From assembly GCA_020310875.1 (NCBI GenBank), contig CM035430.1, positions 99,228,866-99,292,865 of the forward strand: DNA of 64,000 nt, written 5' to 3'. The stretch comes from Ceratopteris richardii. Lineage: Eukaryota; Streptophyta; Polypodiopsida; Polypodiales; Pteridaceae. Numbering within the stretch: the stretch's first letter is position 1; each line of letters opens with the position of its first letter. Of the stretch, positions 9,695 to 20,689 are shown one piece after another. The translations under genes and the position numbers were made by a program. The notes beneath the pieces are model-generated. The model had not been told where the DNA came from, made no database searches, and saw only the letters and a list, made by a program, of their open reading frames with translations.

Positions 9695-11655
9695 CGATGA
9701 TCTGGAGTCCATTGTGATGGATAGTTGCTTTAACTCAGAGCAGCACTATCTAGAAGATATAGGAGTGTTCACCGAGAAAGAAGAGGAACCCCTCACAAGT
9801 ATTAAAACGGTAAATTCAAAGGATGGAAGTGAGAGCAGTCAAAAGAAAAAGAAAAAAAAAAGCAGTGAAACAAGAAGAGGAGGAATCATTGTTTGAAGTA
9901 CCAGAAAACTTTAAGAAATATGAAGTTGACGACCGCAAAATTTTGGTACAAATGCCTAAGACAGAGGCCATCATAGGAGAATCATATGATAATAAAGAAA
10001 AGACCAAGAAAATTGTAGTAACCATTGAAGAGAACGAAGAGAGATGCACATATATAGGAGATGACCTAAGTGCAAGAGAAGAGATGGAGCTCGTAGCTCT
10101 ATTAAGGGAATATAGGGATGTGTTTGCATGGCACTATAGAGACTTGAAAGGGGTAGATCCAAGAATTTGCTCTCATACTATCCCCATGACTGCCAATGCC
10201 AAGCCCACCAAACAGAAGCCCTACACATATAATGATACATATGCAGCCAAAATAAAAGAAGAAATTGATAGGCTGATTGAAGCTGGATTCATCTATGAGA
10301 TTGAGCATACTGAATGGGTGTCCCCTATTGTAGTGGTGCCCAAGAAGAACGGGAAGATGCGAGTGTGTATTAACCTTAAAAAAGTTAATGCCGCTACGAT
10401 CAGAGATAGTTATCCACTCCCAATCACGGAACACCTATTGGAGCGTGTTGCAGGCAAGGAAGTTTATAGCTTCCTTGATGGATTTTCAGGTTACAATCAA
10501 GTAGCCATTGCCCCAGAAGATCAACACAAAATAGCTTTTGCCACAGAGTGGGGAATCTTTGCATTTCGTGTGATGCCATTCGGGCTCACCAATGCACCTG
10601 CAACATTCCAAAGGCTCATGTGTCATGTCTTCAAAGAGTTCTTGCGAAAGAGATTAGAAGTGTATGTGGATGATTTATGTGCTCATTCCCAAGAGAGAAG
10701 ATTTCACATCCCTGAGCTCAGACAAATCTTCAACAAGTGTAGAGAATATCGAGTGTGTCTGAATCCAGAAAAGTGTGTGTTCATGGTGTGTCAAGGTAAA
10801 ATCTTAGGTCATATTGTTTCTAAGAATGGAATCTCAACAGATGAAGATAAGGTACGCGCCATAGCGGAGCTGCCAAGGCCAAGGAATGTTAAAGAGGTAC
10901 AAGCCTTTATGGGCCATTGTGGATATTACCGTAGGTTTATCCACATGTACGCGATCATAGGTAGACCCCTTTATGCCTTGTTGTCTAATTTTGAGTGGAA
11001 CGACGAATGCGAGAATTCTTTAAATGAACTGAAGAAACGTTTGTGCACAGCACCAATACTGACCACTCCTGATTGGAATAAACCATTCCATGTCCATGTG
11101 GATGCATCCAATCGCGCCATAGGATGTGTGCTAGCACAACCCACAAGAGAAGGAAACTTAGATTTGCCCATAGCATATGCTAGTAGACAGCTCACCGCAG
11201 CTGAACGAAACTATACCACAACTGAGCGAGAGGGCTTAGGCATGGTATATGCTGTGAAGAAGTTTAGACACTAATTATTGGCCAACAAGTTCAAGTTTTT
11301 CACTGATCATCAAGCTTTGTTATATTTGGTCAATAAACCCTGCAATACTGGGCGTTTAATAAGATGGTTCCTCTTACTAATGGAATATGACTTTGAAGTT
11401 GTTGTCAGGAAAGGTAGAACCCACCTTCGGGCAGATCACCTTTCTCACATCACGTCAGGAGAGTCATCGCAAGGATTGTCTGATGAATTACCCAATGCTT
11501 ATCTCTTCAATTTAGAAGTTGTTCCCAAATGGGCAAATAAGTTGGTACCAATCCTAACCTTCGGCCCTGCAAATAAGAATGTGAAAACATCACAAGAAGA
11601 AATTGTAAAATCACAAAAATATCACATATTGGTAGGAAGCATGAAGGATTGCTAG
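9695..11655 (+). pseudogene. E2 reverse transcriptase and RNase H (broken)
   Basis: After a charged linker, the RT runs from about 10220 to 10800: SPIVVVPKKNGKMRVCINLK, FLDGFSGYNQ with the first catalytic Asp, MPFGLTNAPATFQ, and YVDD at 10662-10673. RNase H follows (FHVHVDASNRAIGCVLA from about 11080; then TDHQALLYLV). An in-frame TAA at 11272 splits RNase H, and the frame shifts near 11640. Residue choice (FLDGFSGYNQ, APEDQ) is closest to the Athila-like branch known to me; no chromodomain or clear second (archaeal-type) RNase H is visible. RT and RNase H copy element RNA into DNA. Confidence 0.88.
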
Positions 11656-12803
11656 GAAATCATTATTCTAAACAACGAACATTGCAGAATCAGAAGCGTT
11701 TAGGAGTGTATTGGCCTAGCATGGACAAAGAAATACATGAGTGGATTAAGAATTGTCCAATGTGCAGAGAGAGACCCCCAGTGGAGCATGCGACCCTTTA
11801 TCAAGTGTCATTAATTCCAGATTGGAGTGCTCCATTAGTAGAGTTTATGAGGTCGGGAAGATTACCCAGAGAGGCTAGTCTAGCAAGAAGACGAAGCATG
11901 GAGCAAGAGGCTCAAGGCTATGACTTAGTAGGAGAGAACCTATACCGAAGAGGAAAAGATGGTTACTTAAGACTGTGCGTTCATGAATCAGACTATTTAA
12001 AGGTCTTAGAGACTGCACACAGTGGTGTTGCAGGTGGACATTTTGGTCCTGACCGAGTGATCAAGACCATTCTATTCTTAGGACTTTGGTGGCCCACTCT
12101 TCATATGGATGCACATACCTATGTGAAGAAATGTGACACATGCCAACGTGCATAATATCCAATTAGAAAAGACGAGATGCCTTTGAGGCCAATGATGGGA
12201 GGGCGTGCATTTTCGAAGTGGGGCATAGACTTCATAGGTCCTATTAACCCCCCAGCTAGAAACTCCCATGCAGAGTATATTATTGTAGCCACAAATTACC
12301 TTACAAAGTGGGTAGAAGTCAAAGCCACAACAAAGAATGATGCTCAGACAACGGCAAAGTTCTTATTAGAGAACGTTTTCACGAGATATGGACTACCAAT
12401 AGAGTTAGTAAGCGATAGAGGCACACACTTCTTAAATGAAGTCATTGAAAATCTTCTCCAAGAATTCTTGGTAATGCATAAGAAGTCTGCCCCCTATCAT
12501 CCCCAAGCTAACGGACAAGCCGAGAGCACGAATAAGATCCTATGTAATGTGTTGATAAAACTTGTAAATAATAAACGCTCTGATTGGGACAAACAGCTTC
12601 ATCATGATGTTTGGGCTTATCGAGTTGCCTATAAAACGGTACTGAATGCCACCCCATTTCAGCTGGTCTTTGGACAGAATGTTGTGCTACCACTAGATTT
12701 CCTAATCCCAGCATTAAAAGTAGCACAAGAGCATGAGTGGAATGGACATGAATTGTCCTCTAGGATCTTTGATCTAGAATGCTTAGGTGAGACAAGGCTA
12801 TGA
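11634..12803 (+). pseudogene. E2 integrase with two tandem HHCC zinc domains
   Basis: Two zinc-binding motifs precede the core. The first has H at 11640 and 11661 (HEGLLGNH) and CPMC at 11754-11765. The second has H at 12018 and 12039 (HSGVAGGH) and CDTC at 12132-12143. Both show HX6H, about 30 residues, then CX2C, with a YWP or WWP between. The core follows with D at 12228 (KWGIDFIG), D at 12414 (VSDRGTHF) and E at 12523 (NGQAES). A TAA lies at 12153. Ordinary gypsy integrases carry one HHCC domain. E3 has degenerate counterparts of both. Integrase inserts the cDNA into the genome. Confidence 0.85.
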
Positions 12804-13778
12804 GCGGTAGCAGGCATCTATGCTGCAAAGAAAAGACAAAAGGCATACTCTGATGCACACATCAAAGATAAAGGATTGAAAGAGGGAGACCTAGTGCTGG
12901 TTTATACGCTCAAGCAACATGCCCGTAAGTTGGAAAAAAGAGGATATGGACCCATGATCATCAATAGAATTTCCACTAGCGGTGCGGTTCAATTGGCTAC
13001 TTTAGAAGGTGACATCTTGCCAAACTATATCAGTGGTTGTCGAGTCAAGTTATATCAAGAACCTCTTACAGAGGACATGCTAATGAGACTCAACACTGCT
13101 AAGAAACGAAAAGAAGAAGAGATGAGAGTCAGAGAAGAAGCACAAGCAGAGGCTAGAGAGCGCATAAGGCGAAATAAGTTAAGGCGATTAGGCCTAGATG
13201 TCAACTCAAAAGCCCCAAAATATCACATGGATATGTGCCAAAAATCAGACATAGCGACTTCTCAAGTCATTGACCAACGTTCCTTTGTGACCATAGAGAT
13301 AGGACAAGGAAAGGGTGCAAGGATTGTAAAAGCATTGATTGACTCAGGTGCACCAAGTAGTGCAGTTCGACTTTCCTACTGCCAAGACTTGCAGTTGAAC
13401 ATCAATCCCATAGAAGCTTATCTCATAGGATTGGGAGGTGTGGAAACCCCTTGTTTGGGCGAGGTGGAACTTCCCATCTACCTTCAAGATGTTCCAATGA
13501 AAGTCAAAGTGTTAGTGTGTCAAAATGAGAACCTTACAGAACCACTTGTCTTGGGTCAAGATTGGATCTATGACCATGCTATTAACTTAAACCTAAGAAG
13601 TCAAGTCCTTCAAGTTTGGGTACAAGAACAATGCATTACAATAGAATTAGAGAACTACATGCTCACAAATCCAGATTTCCCACATTCTCTTGATTCTTCT
13701 AAGACTAATCATGTGGAAGAAGATGTTGTATGTGTCAAAAGCTCTATGATGCAGAAGGAGTCAATCGTAGAAGAATAG
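12804..13778 (+). pseudogene. E2 integrase C-terminus and post-integrase retropepsin-like domain (PR2)
   Basis: After a TGA at 12801 the same frame reads a gypsy integrase C-terminal region (GDLVLVYTLKQHARKL, then NYISGCRVKLY), and a basic E/R/K-rich helix near 13090-13190. A second aspartic-protease-like domain then appears: KALIDSGAPSSAV with DSG at about 13341, and VLGQDWIYDH at 13550-13575. This is distinct from the first protease at 9212. The expected gypsy layout has one protease, upstream of RT. Its presence after integrase, with relatives in E3 and E4, suggests a family trait. Activity is inference. The frame ends at TAG 13776. Confidence 0.82.
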
Positions 13779-14413
13779 ATCGAAGGCAAGTGGATCTTTC
13801 TTCTTCTCCAAAGACTCAGGTGGCCATAGTAGTTCCACCACACAGACAAACACAACTGTTCACGACAACTGCTAAATCAATTAGAAAGACACCATTCAAC
13901 AAGAAAGCAATTTCGGGCATGAAGCAGATCTAGGTACGCAAAGGAGAGCAATCACCAGCGTTGCCCCCACAAATCCCATCTAGGCAAGCCAACCAGGCCA
14001 GAAGATGAAGGAGGAAGCTTGGACAAGCTCAACCACAAGGTATCCGACAAGTTTGGGTGCCTAAGAAATTAGCTGCAGCTCAACAAGGGCGATTAGAGAT
14101 GTGGGTACCTAAGAAGCTTTTACATCCACAACAACCTATGTTCTCCCATATGCGAAAGGTCTCAACAAAGAAGCCAGAAAGCAAAAAGGGTAAGAACCGC
14201 ATACAGAGATTGAAAGAAGATCAAATCACCTCTTCAACAATAGTAGGAAGACGTGTAAAAAGGGTATGGGTTTGGACGCCAAAAGTACAAGTAGCCTCCA
14301 CCGAACCAAAGCGTGAACCACACTGGATACCACAGTTCAGAAAGCATCCAAAGAGGAAGATGCCTGAAGTGATCTTTACAGTGCCAAATATTGTTCTAAA
14401 ATGGCCCCAATAA
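13779..14413 (+). pseudogene. E2 basic C-terminal tail with WVPK-like repeats
   Basis: Reading moves to another frame and has stops near 13931 and 14006 before an open stretch 14057-14413. It is rich in K, R, Q and P and repeats the short motif VWVPK / MWVPK / VWVWTPK / HWIPQ at intervals of roughly 15-70 residues. The matching place in E3 and E4 shows VWVPK, KWIPK, VWLPK and WIWRPK. I do not recognise a known domain; a nucleic-acid-binding tail is a guess. It ends at TAA 14411. Confidence 0.6.
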
Positions 14414-15662
14414 GGAGGATTACACCGTTTCGAGCTCCAATGGATAACTCCACCAAAGCTAACATCAACATCGGCAAATAACATCAAAAGCCTCGACGAT
14501 CGACAACCATGTGCTCCTTGCACAACCTTGTCTTTTGCACCATTCAGGTCATGCATTTCCAAAGTATGCATTAATATAGGGCCACATTACATGGCCGTGC
14601 ATAGACACAATTGAGAGTCCCATGCACGAGAGCACATTGACACATGTAAACCATTTTTTGATACTAAACTTTGTCTTCTTGTTTTGTGACATTGTTCCTC
14701 AAAAAAAAAACCAACAACAAAAGAGAAAGAACTTGTTCCCAAGTTTCGCTCATGGAACATGAATGAGCCATGCTTAGTGAAGATTGAACCACAGATTACT
14801 GGGCATTTATCAGTTTGGATAGAAGTGTGTCTCGGCTAGCAGATGATGTAATTGCTGTCTTATCTGGTAGATGTCAAGAACTTGGCATGAATATGGCATC
14901 CACAACTCTGGTTTCCCCTTACCAGGGTAGGAGTGAAGAGCTTGAAGGTCCGCAACTTGAGAGATGCTTAACTACCATAGGTACAAGAGCATCCAAGGAG
15001 ATATCTGCAAGGGATAGTTTTGGTACCATGTAAATCCTTGATCAGCCACTCAAAAGTTCTCATCAGTGGACCATCAACATGGACATTCATCAACAATGTT
15101 CCATCCCAAAGGCCGAGTGTACAACACGAAAAGATGAACATCGATCGACCTTCTCCATGGTAAGTATCTTTACTTTGGAAACATCATAACCATGATAGAT
15201 TAGGAAATCTCTTCGTCGGCATACCCTTGAGCACTTAGCTCAAGATCCCAATATTTGCACCATACTTCTTCCAATGCATTTTCCAAGTAAGCATGTATAG
15301 GGCTACATTACAAGGCTATGCACAAGGCACATATTTTCCTCAACCCATGCACAAACACACTTACCCATCATTCATTATGGGTTATTAGTACTTGGCATGC
15401 TTACTATGAACATCCTCTTGAGAAGATCTAGAGGCCATCAATGGCGACTCGCAATGACACAATCATGCTGGAACCCAAGGAAGGAGCGCATACCAAGGGA
15501 CAACAACTTCCAAAGGCTTGTAGTGACAAATGAAGAACTGGACAACCAACCCTACCACATTTGGAAGGTAGACGGCTCTTGTTCCTACCGAATAGACACT
15601 ACCTCTCAAAGCACTACATGGAACAACCATTACAACAAGGGTCTGTCAGGGACGACAGACTC
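14414..15662 (+). other. E2 3' noncoding region with two copies of a conserved motif
   Basis: No coding potential is convincing here. A motif of about 32 bases with core GGGCYACATTACAAGGCYAT-like sequence and flanking GCAT / ATGCA words occurs at 14564-14601 and again at 15291-15322. The same motif follows pol in E3 (29097-29127) and E4 (40809-40839), reversed because those elements are on the minus strand. A stretch of A residues occurs near 14701-14710. The rest shows nothing recognisable. Confidence 0.6.
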
Positions 15663-15676
15663 GAGAGGGGGGGGAG
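15663..15676 (+). promoter_or_regulatory. Polypurine tract of E2
   Basis: GAGAGGGGGGGGAG directly precedes the LTR start TGTTGAAG at 15677. It is the expected RNase H-resistant primer for plus-strand DNA synthesis. Confidence 0.88.
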
Positions 15677-16225
15677 TGTTGAAGTCAAGTAGGGAGCTCC
15701 AAGAAGTGTATGTCAAATTTTCAGAAGAATCCCCTACAACAATAGTGATTTTCATCACTAAAAACCATTGTAAATACCATTTTCTATTTTTCCAACTCCA
15801 TTTTGTTCAAGCCAAGGAGTCCTTGAGCTTGAGGAGTATTAGAAGTATCATCCTACCAATTTTCATAATTTTTAGACTCCGTTTGAGCCCTCAAATAAGC
15901 CTTGGAACCTAATTTTTAACTAGGCCGGACACCAGGTCTGGACAGGGCCAAAACTAGTCAAAAAACTATAAAAAGAGCTAGAGAGCTCATTTTTGGGGTT
16001 AGCTTGTTAGAGAATAGAGCTTTTGTAAGAGAACTCTTTTGCAATCGAAGCTTTCCATTTTTCCTCTCTTTGATCTTACCTTGTGCACGTGTGTGTGTAT
16101 GTGTGTGCATGTTTGTGTGCTTTCACTCACTCACTTGTGCCTTCACTTGCTCGTGGTCTTCATACCAATCCTCACGTCTTTGCGGATTGACAAGTAAAGG
16201 AGGTGGTGCTTACGCTTGAGCTACA
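15677..16225 (+). repeat. 3' LTR of E2 (549 bp)
   Basis: It begins TGTTGAAG just after the polypurine tract and ends GAGCTACA at 16225, where copia coding sequence begins abruptly. A TATA box (TATAAAAAG) lies at 15968-15976. A GT-rich microsatellite-like run occupies about 16088-16120, in the transcribed part. It has no obvious similarity to the E1/E3/E4 LTRs and lacks their palindrome, so E2 is a different family from them despite similar proteins. The 5' LTR is outside the window, so ends rest on the tract, TG/CA ends and the abrupt flank. Confidence 0.8.
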
Positions 16226-16930
16226 CTAGATGCTATCATGAAAAATGGTACCTGGCCTTTATGTGACTTGCCTCCTGGCAAGAAGGGCATTGGCACTAAG
16301 TGGGTATACAAGCTGAAGCGTAAGCCTGATGGAACAATTGATAGGTATAAGGCTAGGCTTGTTGCAAAGGGTTATGCACAAGAAAGAGGCATTGACTTTG
16401 ATGAAACCTTTGCACCTACTTGCCGAATGACTATTGTTCATAGCATCTGTGCACTTACAACTCATCATGGTTGGAATGTACATCAGTTGGACATTAAAAC
16501 AACATTTCTGAATGTTGACTTGCATGAAGAAGTGTATGTTTTTCAGCCCTGTGGCTTTATGCAGAAAGGGCATGAAAGCCAAGTGTGCAGGTTAAGAAGG
16601 CTTTATATGGTTTGAAACAAGCACCACGTGCTTGGTATGAAAAGATACATGCCTATCTGATTGCACATGGTTTTGAGAACAGTCCAATTGAAAGCACATT
16701 ATATGTTAAGCATGCTAATGATGTACTTATGATCATTGTGGTGTATGTTGATGGCATGCTGCTCACTAGACCTCATGAGAAGCATATAGGTGATTTTAAG
16801 GCTCATTTGCATGCCTCATTTGAGATGTCTGATTTGGGGCATTTGCATCATTATTTGGGCATTCAGTTTATGCATGTTGATGGTGGAATGGCCTTGTATC
16901 AAACAAAATATATTGAGACATCTATTTTTT
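16226..16930 (+). pseudogene. Ty1/copia reverse transcriptase fragment (copia A type)
   Basis: From the E2 LTR edge the sequence reads copia [57 protein letters not shown], and SDLGHLHHYLGIQF. A frameshift lies near 16590. The active-site YVDD reads YVDG near 16747, a loss of the second catalytic Asp. It resembles the RT of copia A at 49840-50500. It is cut off near 16930, where minus-strand copia B sequence starts. The upstream half may lie left of the window, beyond E2. Confidence 0.85.
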
Positions 16931-18245
16931 CAAACTCTCATTCACTGCTGCTATCCATGTCTGCCACAAGATTGCGACCATCATCATCCCTTTAAGCCTT
17001 TGCTTCTTGCAAAACTTTCTTCACTTGAAGTAGGTTTGCTTCTCAATCTCCCTTTCCATGGAAATGTGTGGCTGCCCTCTGATGTTGTTCTTGAAGTTGA
17101 AGGACCAGAAATTTCCAAACTTTTTTGGTCTTCTACATGTCTTTTTTCAGCATCATGTATATCTTCAACCTATAATGAATCTTTCACACCATACCATGGC
17201 AACAAGTCATCAAAGATAACATCTCTAGATACCTTCAGCTCTTTGGTTTTAGGATCTCTAAAACCCTTTTGCTCTCTTGAATACCCAACAAAAATGCACC
17301 GTTTAGCTTTTGCTTCAAGTTTATGCCTCAGTTCATAAGGCATGTGTACATAACATGCATAGGTGAATATTTTGAGGTGAGATAGATCTAGTTTCTTACC
17401 GTATCATGCTTCATATGGACTTAAAGCATGTAAACCTAAAGTGGGGCATCTATTCATGATGTATATGGTTGTGCTTGCTACGTTTGCCCAATCATAGTTG
17501 GGCACATTCATCTCATTGAGCATTGATCTTGCCACTTTAGCTATGTGTCTATTTTTTCTCTCTACAATCCTATTTTTTTGAGGTGTATACCTACATACAT
17601 GTATATTGTCTCTTGATGGCATTATGACTTAGAAATTTAGAAAACTCCTTAGAGAAGTATTCTCCCCCTCCTCAGATCTAAGGATCTTTATGTACCTGCC
17701 CATTTCCTTTTCAACAAGTACTTTGAAAAACTCTAAAGTGACTAAAAACTTTAGCTTTTGACTTCATAAAATACAACTAAGTCATTCCGGTATGATCATC
17801 AATGAAGATAACAAAGTAACAATTGGCTCTGAATGAGGGTTCTTTGGTTGGTCCCCATACCTCAGCACAAATGAGGTCGAATGGAAATCTGCTTCTTTGT
17901 GTACTCTTCTTGAATGGAAGCCTTGCTTGCTTCCCAAATTGACATGCTTCACACAAGTGTTGCATACTTTGAGAGTGGAAATCTAGAAGACCACTTACCA
18001 CTCCTCTCCTTTGCATATCCTTTAGCTTTTGAAGGTTTATGTGGCCAATCCTCTTGTGCCACAAATCCACCTGAGCTATTTGCTTGTTGCCAATTGTCAA
18101 ATAGACTATGTGTGATGAGGGTGGTTTTAACTTCATGGTGAATATTCTTCATTCCTTCTTTACTTTAGCTATGAGCTTGTTGCCTTGCTTTGGGTCTTCC
18201 ACAAAACATCCTTTGTTGTTGAACTTGACTATATATCCTCTTTCA
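16930..18245 (-). pseudogene. Copia B integrase, linker and RT start (broken)
   Basis: Near 18060-17890 is the pre-integrase zinc block (DLWHKRIGHINLQKL, CEACQFGKQARLPF). The core follows (AEVWGPTKEPSF, FVIFIDDHTG), then YTPQKNRIVERKNRH near 17590, where E of the DDE triad is expected. After 17404 the frame continues through the post-core part (KIFTYACYVHMPYELR-like) and a linker to a last recognisable RT-start helix near 16985-16930. Internal stops and shifts occur between 17620 and 17780 and near 17400. Confidence 0.75.
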
Positions 18246-18250
18246 ACCAT

Positions 18251-19445
18251 TCATCCAATTGATACTAAATTCTTTGTGATTGTCGATACATGTAACACGT
18301 CTTTAAGACACTTTGTAAACTGATTTTCATCTAAAGGAACATCACCTATGTTTGTGATCCTATGCTCTGTGTCATCCCCTATTTCTACATGCCCTTGTAT
18401 GCTTGGTTCATGAAAACTACAAAAGATTTCCCTATTGCAGCTCATGTGATTTGAACATCTACTATCGATGTACCATGTGGTTTCCATGCCTTCTTTTCCA
18501 CCATTTCTTTGCATCATGGCTAAGAGATTATCATTCTCCGAAGTATTTAATGTATTCGCATAGTTACCTTGATTCTTTTTATGGCCTCCTTGGATGTTCT
18601 TTGAATAACAATCTCTTGCAAAGTGGTTTGGCTTGCCACAACTATAGCATTCCTTTGTGTAGTCCCTTCCTTGATATCGACCTCCTCTTCCTCTAGCTCT
18701 TCCTCTCCCCCTTGCTCCATAGCTTTGACTAACTCCATCTTGATCATTGCTTGATCTTCCTCTACCTTTGCATTGTCCATTGTGTCCACCTCTCTTTCCT
18801 TTGCCTTTGCCTGCATAAAAGACTTGGGCTTCATTGCCCTTTGAATGACCTCCATTGAGGTTCATTTCCTCAGTCACCATGGGTGTGACTAATTTCTCAA
18901 AATCTTGTAATGATTCCCTCATATATACTGAAGTAGTGAATGGCCTCCATTTTTCATCATCCCTTATCCCATTCAGCATATGAGCTACCAAATCATCATC
19001 ATTGATGGAGTTTCCTATTGATCCTAAGGCATCCGCAATTCCTTTAACCTTGAGAATATAATCATTGATGCTAAAATTTGAAGTCTTTCTTAAGTTGTTC
19101 AACTCATTCTTGAGTTGAAACTTTCATGCCTTTTTGGAGGTGGAGGTATAATCTCTCCAAGACCTCCCACACTTTGTTGGATGAGTCCAAGTCTTGGATA
19201 TGACCAATCATGCTGTTACTAATGTGTTGAGATAAAATGAATGTGACTCTTCTATCTCTTTCAATCCACTCATCCACTTCCTTTTCCTATGCTTGAGTGA
19301 GTGGGTATGCATATTGAGGCCTAGGGTCAACTCCACTAAATAATCCCTATAGTCCCTTGCCCATGAGGAAATTGCTTACCTGAAATATCTAGGGTTGGTA
19401 GTTTCCTTTTTCCAACTTCTCTATTTGGGTAGCATATTCCACCAT
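18251..19445 (-). pseudogene. Copia B gag and protease (broken)
   Basis: Gag begins at ATG 19445 (MVEYATQIEKLEKGNYQP) with several stops (three TAG) before an open frame 19102-18251. That frame shows the gag helix region (NNLRKTSNFSINDYI), a G/R-rich stretch, a classical knuckle CYSCGKPNHFARDC near 18655-18615, and a copia protease. The catalytic site reads YIDSRCSNHM where DSGCSNHM is expected, so the essential Gly is Arg. The end VLHVSTITKNLVSIG is a typical copia protease C-terminus. Confidence 0.82.
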
Positions 19446-19682
19446 TGCTTAAGATTCTATGCTTCCTAAGCTTTTGAGTGTGATGGAGTAGGAAAAGTTC
19501 AAAATGATTACCTTCTTATAGCTTTCTCCCTTGGTATGTATTGAGGAACTTGCTGCAAGGTTCAAGGTTCACTTCTGAATACTGATGTAGCTCACCGATC
19601 TACTACAAGTCCTTTTCTAAGAGCTTTACTAGCTTTAGATAACTGCTTTGACTTCCTTCAAGAGTCCCAAATGCTTTGAAGT

Positions 19683-19694
19683 GCTCTGATACCA
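19683..19694 (-). promoter_or_regulatory. Primer binding site, initiator tRNA-Met type (copia B)
   Basis: The minus strand reads TGGTATCAGAGC, the standard plant copia primer site, one base from the LTR end at 19696 (CCAACA in element orientation). Confidence 0.85.
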
Positions 19695-19695
19695 C

Positions 19696-20393
19696 TGTTG
19701 GTGGAATATTCAACACCCCTATGAAGCTTTGGAAAGTTTTAGGCCCTCACACGTTGTTTTCCACATTGACCCCGAGTCACTCATTTGCCTCTCTACAAGT
19801 TAGAATAGTTGTCGTTACTGTTGTCTTCCTATGTGTAGAGACACACCTTTATTTTTACAACTTTACTCAAAGACCACTTGGATTATAGTCATAAAATTCA
19901 GATCACAGTGAATAGACTCTATAAGCAATCAAATGCAAGTGAAATCACTTGAAATGGATTACGAAAGAAGGAGTTACAACCAAAACAAAATAGTACTAGA
20001 AACTAGCTCACTTCTCAGAGAGGTAGTGAGCAATGGCTAACTACAGAGAAGAATAAGCTATCAAAATAACTAGCTAAGCAAGGAGAATACATATAGCAAC
20101 TTCGTTAGACTCTATACTCATTCTGGAAGAGAGTAGAGGTCATCTCTCATTTTCATGACTTTGATTCATAAATATATAGGTTGTCCAAAAGTGCTCCTAT
20201 AATTTTGTAGGAATCTCTCAATTGGCCTCTTTAACAATTTTTGTAAGTTATGATTTAGGAAGGTAGTTGAGGCTCATTGATAGCTGAAATTTGTGATATG
20301 AAGCCTCTAAATAATAGGTCCACTTATCATCTATGTCTCCGAGACTTTCGTTATGATTTAGGCAAATATTCAGCATTCTTGTGTAGCAGAACA
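19696..20393 (-). repeat. Candidate 5' LTR of copia B (about 698 bp)
   Basis: The inner end is fixed by the primer site. The outer end is proposed at 20393, where the element strand would begin TGTTCTGCTAC, giving TGTT...AACA ends. A TATA-like stretch lies at about 20168-20182. No second LTR is present for comparison, so the outer end is uncertain. Confidence 0.55.
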
Positions 20394-20452
20394 TACCGGA
20401 CCACCGTACTCCTGTACTACCAGACTACCAGAAAGACATCAAAAAGCCACCG

Positions 20453-20595
20453 GATTGTGTGTTCCCTAACACTTTTGGGCCACTGAAAAACACTGGATTG
20501 CATGTTCCCTGACACTTTTGGGCCATCGAAAAACATCAAAAAGTCACTGGATTGCATGTTCCCTAACACTTTTGGGCCATTAAAAAACACTAAAA
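20453..20595 (+). repeat. Short tandem repeat, about 3 copies of 43-53 bp
   Basis: GATTGYRTGTTCCCTRACAC followed by TTTTGGGCCA is repeated starting at 20453, 20496 and 20549, with small differences and variable A-rich spacers. It lies between copia B and a gypsy fragment. Confidence 0.8.
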
Positions 20596-20689
20596 AATCA
20601 TCAAAAAAAATATTGAAAAGCCATCAGAAAACCACCAAAAAAATGAGAATAAATCTTGGTCATCTTCAAGGCTTGATTTTTAACAGAGA

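Larger units (their letters stand above)
5491..16225 (+). mobile_element. E2: degenerate Ty3/gypsy (Tat/Athila-like) element, 5' end displaced by E1
   Basis: From a gag ATG at 5529 the element runs gag, protease, RT, RNase H, integrase, second protease-like domain, basic tail, noncoding 3' region, polypurine tract and 3' LTR. Its own 5' LTR and most of its leader must lie left of E1, outside the window. The coding part has about eight in-frame stops (several TAG where relatives read CAG) and at least four frameshifts, so it is dead. The 3' LTR end abuts copia RT sequence, so E2 probably landed in a copia pol gene. It carries no ORF X, unlike E3 and E4. Confidence 0.9.
16930..20393 (-). mobile_element. 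Copia B: truncated Ty1/copia element
   Basis: Minus-strand order is candidate 5' LTR (20393-19696), tRNA-Met primer site, gag from about 19445, CCHC knuckle, protease, integrase, then the first codons of RT near 16980, after which the element is cut off by plus-strand copia RT. The rest of RT, RNase H and the 3' LTR are missing. Many stops and shifts make it dead. Its gag and integrase are related to, but clearly different from, copia D. Confidence 0.8.

Noticed and set aside
16088..16120. GT-rich stretch as a regulatory element
   Set aside because: Ordinary microsatellite-like run inside the E2 LTR.
16226..20393. One copia element with an internal inversion
   Set aside because: The RT piece is copia A type while the inverted part is a different copia family, so it is two elements joined.
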